64,000 bases of DNA from the NCBI RefSeq assembly GCF_026342835.1, contig NZ_JAPEMI010000001.1, positions 1,742,501-1,806,500 on the forward strand. The letters are read 5' to 3'. The position numbers and the translations under genes are program-made. Of this stretch, positions 62,596-64,000 are shown piece by piece; within the stretch, counting starts at the first letter, position 1, and each line of letters starts with the position of its first letter. The notes under the pieces were generated by a model that worked only from the letters and a program-made list of their open reading frames with translations, did not search any database and was not told the origin of the DNA. Source of the DNA: Streptomyces sp. NBC_00154. Lineage in GTDB: Bacteria; Actinomycetota; Actinomycetes; Streptomycetales; Streptomycetaceae.

Positions 62596-62629
62596 CCGCG
62601 GGGCCGGTCCGTTCGGACCGGCCCCGCGG
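62596..62629. terminator. 15-bp hairpin between small genes
   Basis: A perfect stem (ccgcggggccggtcc with ggaccggccccgcgg) with a gttc loop lies between the stop of the small basic ORF (62710) and the zinc-ribbon gene. Confidence 0.8.
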
Positions 62630-62709
62630 AAGGGGTACTGACACGAGGTACTGATCGCTGCCGGGCAGAGCGGCTGTCCGGCAGCGGGTGGAGCGGTTCT
62701 TCGGCCTGA

Positions 62710-62880
62710 CTAGTGCATGACCGCCATGGCCAGCGCGCGGCGGGCGCGCATCGAAGCGCGCTCCGCCCGGCGCTGCATCCGCCGGGCGGAGACCAGGCGC
62801 ACGGCCTGGCGCTCCGCGTCGGCTTCCCTCAGGCGGTCGTGCATATGCGCACGAGCCAGAGCTTCTGGGATGAGTTGCAT
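62710..62880 (-). CDS. 56-aa basic Arg/Ala-rich protein
   Basis: From the ATG at 62880, MQLIPEALARAHMHDRLREA and then an Arg/Ala-rich helix (RRMQRRAERASMRARRALAM). The frame is open to the ATG at 62973, which would give 87 aa, but the extra part lacks coding character. It is predicted to be a long basic amphipathic helix. It lies downstream of wblC on the same strand. The function is unknown. Confidence 0.65.
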   Translation of the reverse strand: MQLIPEALARAHMHDRLREADAERQAVRLVSARRMQRRAERASMRARRALAMAVMH

Positions 62881-63065
62881 TTCACGGGTCCTGTTCTGAC
62901 GCGAGTCGTTCGCGCCGATGCTTGTGACGTTCGGTGTTGCGGAGCCGACGGGCTCATTCGTGGGGACGGACATTGGTGCCTGATTTCGGGGATCGTGGGT
63001 TCGGGGACGGTCGATGGTTCCGATGCGCTTCATGGGTTTGGGGGCCGTGACCTCCAGGCCGGCGA

Positions 63066-63434
63066 TCACGCCGCGACCGGGTTCTTGCGCGGACGGCCAC
63101 GCGGCCGCTTGCGAGCGACGACGACGCCCTGGATGAAGAGCTCGCCACCCCAGACACCCCACGGCTCGCGGCGCTCCTTGGCGCCGGCGAGGCAGGCCTC
63201 GACGAGCGGGCAGGTGCGGCAGAGGGACTTGGCGTACTCGACATCGGCCGGCGACTCGGCGAAGAAGACCTCCGGGTCGTAGGAGCGGCAGGGGACGGGC
63301 ACGCCGAGGTTCTCGATGGCGTCGTCGAGCGCGGTGAGCGCAGTGAGGGGGATCAAGGTGGAGTCCTCCGTGAGGCCGGGCGGGGGGATCGTTTCGGAAG
63401 GCGGTACGGACGGGGCGTGCGCTTCGAGTTGCAC
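63066..63434 (-). CDS. wblC: WhiB-family regulator WblC (WhiB7)
   Basis: A 122-aa iron-sulfur transcription factor that induces intrinsic resistance to ribosome-targeting antibiotics. Cluster ligands are Cys49, Cys72, Cys75 and Cys81 (PVPCRSYDP and LCRTCPLVEAC). GVWGGE is the sigma-contact turn. RKRPRGRPRKNPVAA at the C-terminus is the AT-hook that sets WhiB7 apart from other Wbl proteins. The GTG at 63434 gives the expected length. The longer open frame passes through the leader terminator and is not coding. A long regulated leader lies upstream. Confidence 0.96.
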   Translation of the reverse strand: MQLEAHAPSVPPSETIPPPGLTEDSTLIPLTALTALDDAIENLGVPVPCRSYDPEVFFAESPADVEYAKSLCRTCPLVEACLAGAKERREPWGVWGGELFIQGVVVARKRPRGRPRKNPVAA

Positions 63435-63540
63435 GGTGGTGGTGTCCTCGTCTGGTCGTTCCGGCCGGTCGGCCGGGTGGCTGCTGGTACCGGGTGCTGC
63501 TTGTCCCGAGGCGCCTTTTCGCTGTGTCGTCCGTTTGGAC

Positions 63541-63583
63541 AAAACAAAAGGGCCGCGGATCCCGAGTGGGGTTCCGCGGCCCT
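63541..63583 (-). terminator. intrinsic terminator in the wblC leader (attenuator)
   Basis: On the minus strand the stem agggccgcgga/tccgcggccct (63583-63573 with 63559-63549) is followed at once by TTTGTTTT. It is the only hairpin in the window with a true U run. It lies about 107 nt before the wblC start and after an upstream ORF, which fits ribosome-dependent attenuation of wblC. Confidence 0.9.
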
Positions 63584-63593
63584 GAAGGCGCCG

Positions 63594-63612
63594 GCCTGAT
63601 GGTCCATCAGGC
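63594..63612 (-). promoter_or_regulatory. hairpin over the stop codon of the wblC upstream ORF
   Basis: The palindrome gcctgatgg-t-ccatcaggc contains the TGA stop of the upstream ORF and sits 10 nt before the terminator stem. A ribosome stopping or stalling here would change which hairpin forms. Confidence 0.6.
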
Positions 63613-63933
63613 TGGATCGCTCCAGGGTTCAGGCCCACGGAAGGCCCACATCTTGTGGTGGTGCGTCGTCTGCTGCTCGGCTCCGGCACCGACTGCCGCA
63701 AAGGCATAGGCCGCCTTGGCCTGTCCCTTCGCTACTGCTGCCGTCGGTGCCTGGGTCGGTCGCTCATTGCGCTCCCGCACGGGGAGGCTCGCCAGGGACA
63801 GCGGGCTGACGGCGGAAATGCCGGACAGACCGGTGCCACGCAGCGAAGATTCCGAAGAGCAGGCGAGGCCGAGCGAGCAGGCGGAGACGACCGACAGATC
63901 GGTCATTTTGTTGGTCTCGATGATGCTGATCAC
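63607..63933 (-). CDS. upstream ORF in the wblC leader (108 aa)
   Basis: The GTG at 63933 is preceded 8 nt upstream by a strong AGGAGG site. The product begins MISIIETNKMTDLSVVSACS and continues through a Ser/Leu-rich part to a tail with QQTTHHHKMWAFRG. It ends 24 nt before the wblC terminator. No protein family is recognised. The placement suggests a leader peptide whose translation senses ribosome inhibition. It is long for a leader peptide, so part of it may have another function, or translation may start later (ATG near 63906). Confidence 0.65.
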   Translation of the reverse strand: MISIIETNKMTDLSVVSACSLGLACSSESSLRGTGLSGISAVSPLSLASLPVRERNERPTQAPTAAVAKGQAKAAYAFAAVGAGAEQQTTHHHKMWAFRGPEPWSDPA

Positions 63934-64000
63934 GACAATCGCCTCCTCTCGGCGTCTCGGGGGGACCGGGCCTGCCGGTCCTGCGTATTCGGATAAGTAC

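Overview
The window is chromosomal DNA from a Streptomyces or very close relative. The GC content is very high, nearly every codon ends in G or C, and many genes start with GTG. Several actinobacterial signature loci are present: the DasR/das chitobiose system, the B12-riboswitch nrdAB(S) locus, sigR-rsrA, catA-catR and wblC (whiB7). From memory, gene content and order resemble the core region of the S. coelicolor chromosome that runs from nagB to wblC. Apart from one insertion sequence, nothing looks strongly foreign.

Layout. Positions 1-7.3 kb hold amino-sugar metabolism: a SIS-domain protein (cut by the window edge), nagB, the dasABCD uptake and hydrolysis genes, and the regulator dasR. 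Sites resembling the DasR operator (dre) lie before nagB and between dasA and dasR. Positions 7.5-10.1 kb hold a DUF3311 protein, a sodium:solute symporter and a GNAT acetyltransferase. Positions 10.1-16.8 kb hold a cobalamin riboswitch, nrdA, nrdB, a complete IS4-family element (about 1.74 kb) and an AraC/DJ-1 regulator that matches nrdS. The IS has split a small membrane-protein gene lying between nrdB and nrdS. Positions 16.9-23.6 kb hold a secreted GH20 hexosaminidase, def, a TPR protein and two HD-domain membrane proteins, one of them a full HD-GYP. Positions 23.8-25.1 kb hold sigR-rsrA with a perfect sigma-R promoter.

Positions 25.2-30.3 kb hold a hydrolase, an SRAP protein, an M50-like protein, aroA, rsgA and a SugE/Gdx exporter. 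Positions 30.2-36.3 kb hold a peptide ABC transporter: fused ATPases and two permeases on the minus strand, with the binding protein divergent. Positions 36.3-40.5 kb hold a TetR regulator, hisN, a CBS protein, catA and catR. Positions 40.8-43.7 kb hold a NitT/TauT-type ABC transporter. Positions 43.8-46.4 kb hold two identical initiator tRNA genes on either side of a Sel1/TPR-repeat protein. Positions 46.4-55.5 kb hold a conserved actinobacterial block: UPF0182, PPA1309-like, YlbL-like protease, a 56-aa membrane protein, moaE, an unusual SDR, a zincin and a NUDIX protein. Positions 55.6-64 kb hold three AIM24-family genes (one fused to TerD), a YgjP-like metallopeptidase, an orphan ThiF/E1-like protein, an ABC1 kinase, small proteins and wblC. 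The wblC leader carries an upstream ORF and an intrinsic terminator.

How it fits together. The left end imports chitobiose/GlcNAc and turns it into fructose-6-P under DasR control. The GH20 enzyme probably feeds the same pathway from outside the cell. The nrd locus switches class Ia ribonucleotide reductase off when B12 is available. SigR-RsrA and CatR-CatA handle thiol and peroxide stress, and WblC handles ribosome-targeting antibiotics. The main local anomaly is the IS4 insertion. The least understood parts are the AIM24/TerD-AIM24 locus, the orphan E1-like protein, the SDR without a visible Tyr-x3-Lys, and the long upstream ORF of wblC.
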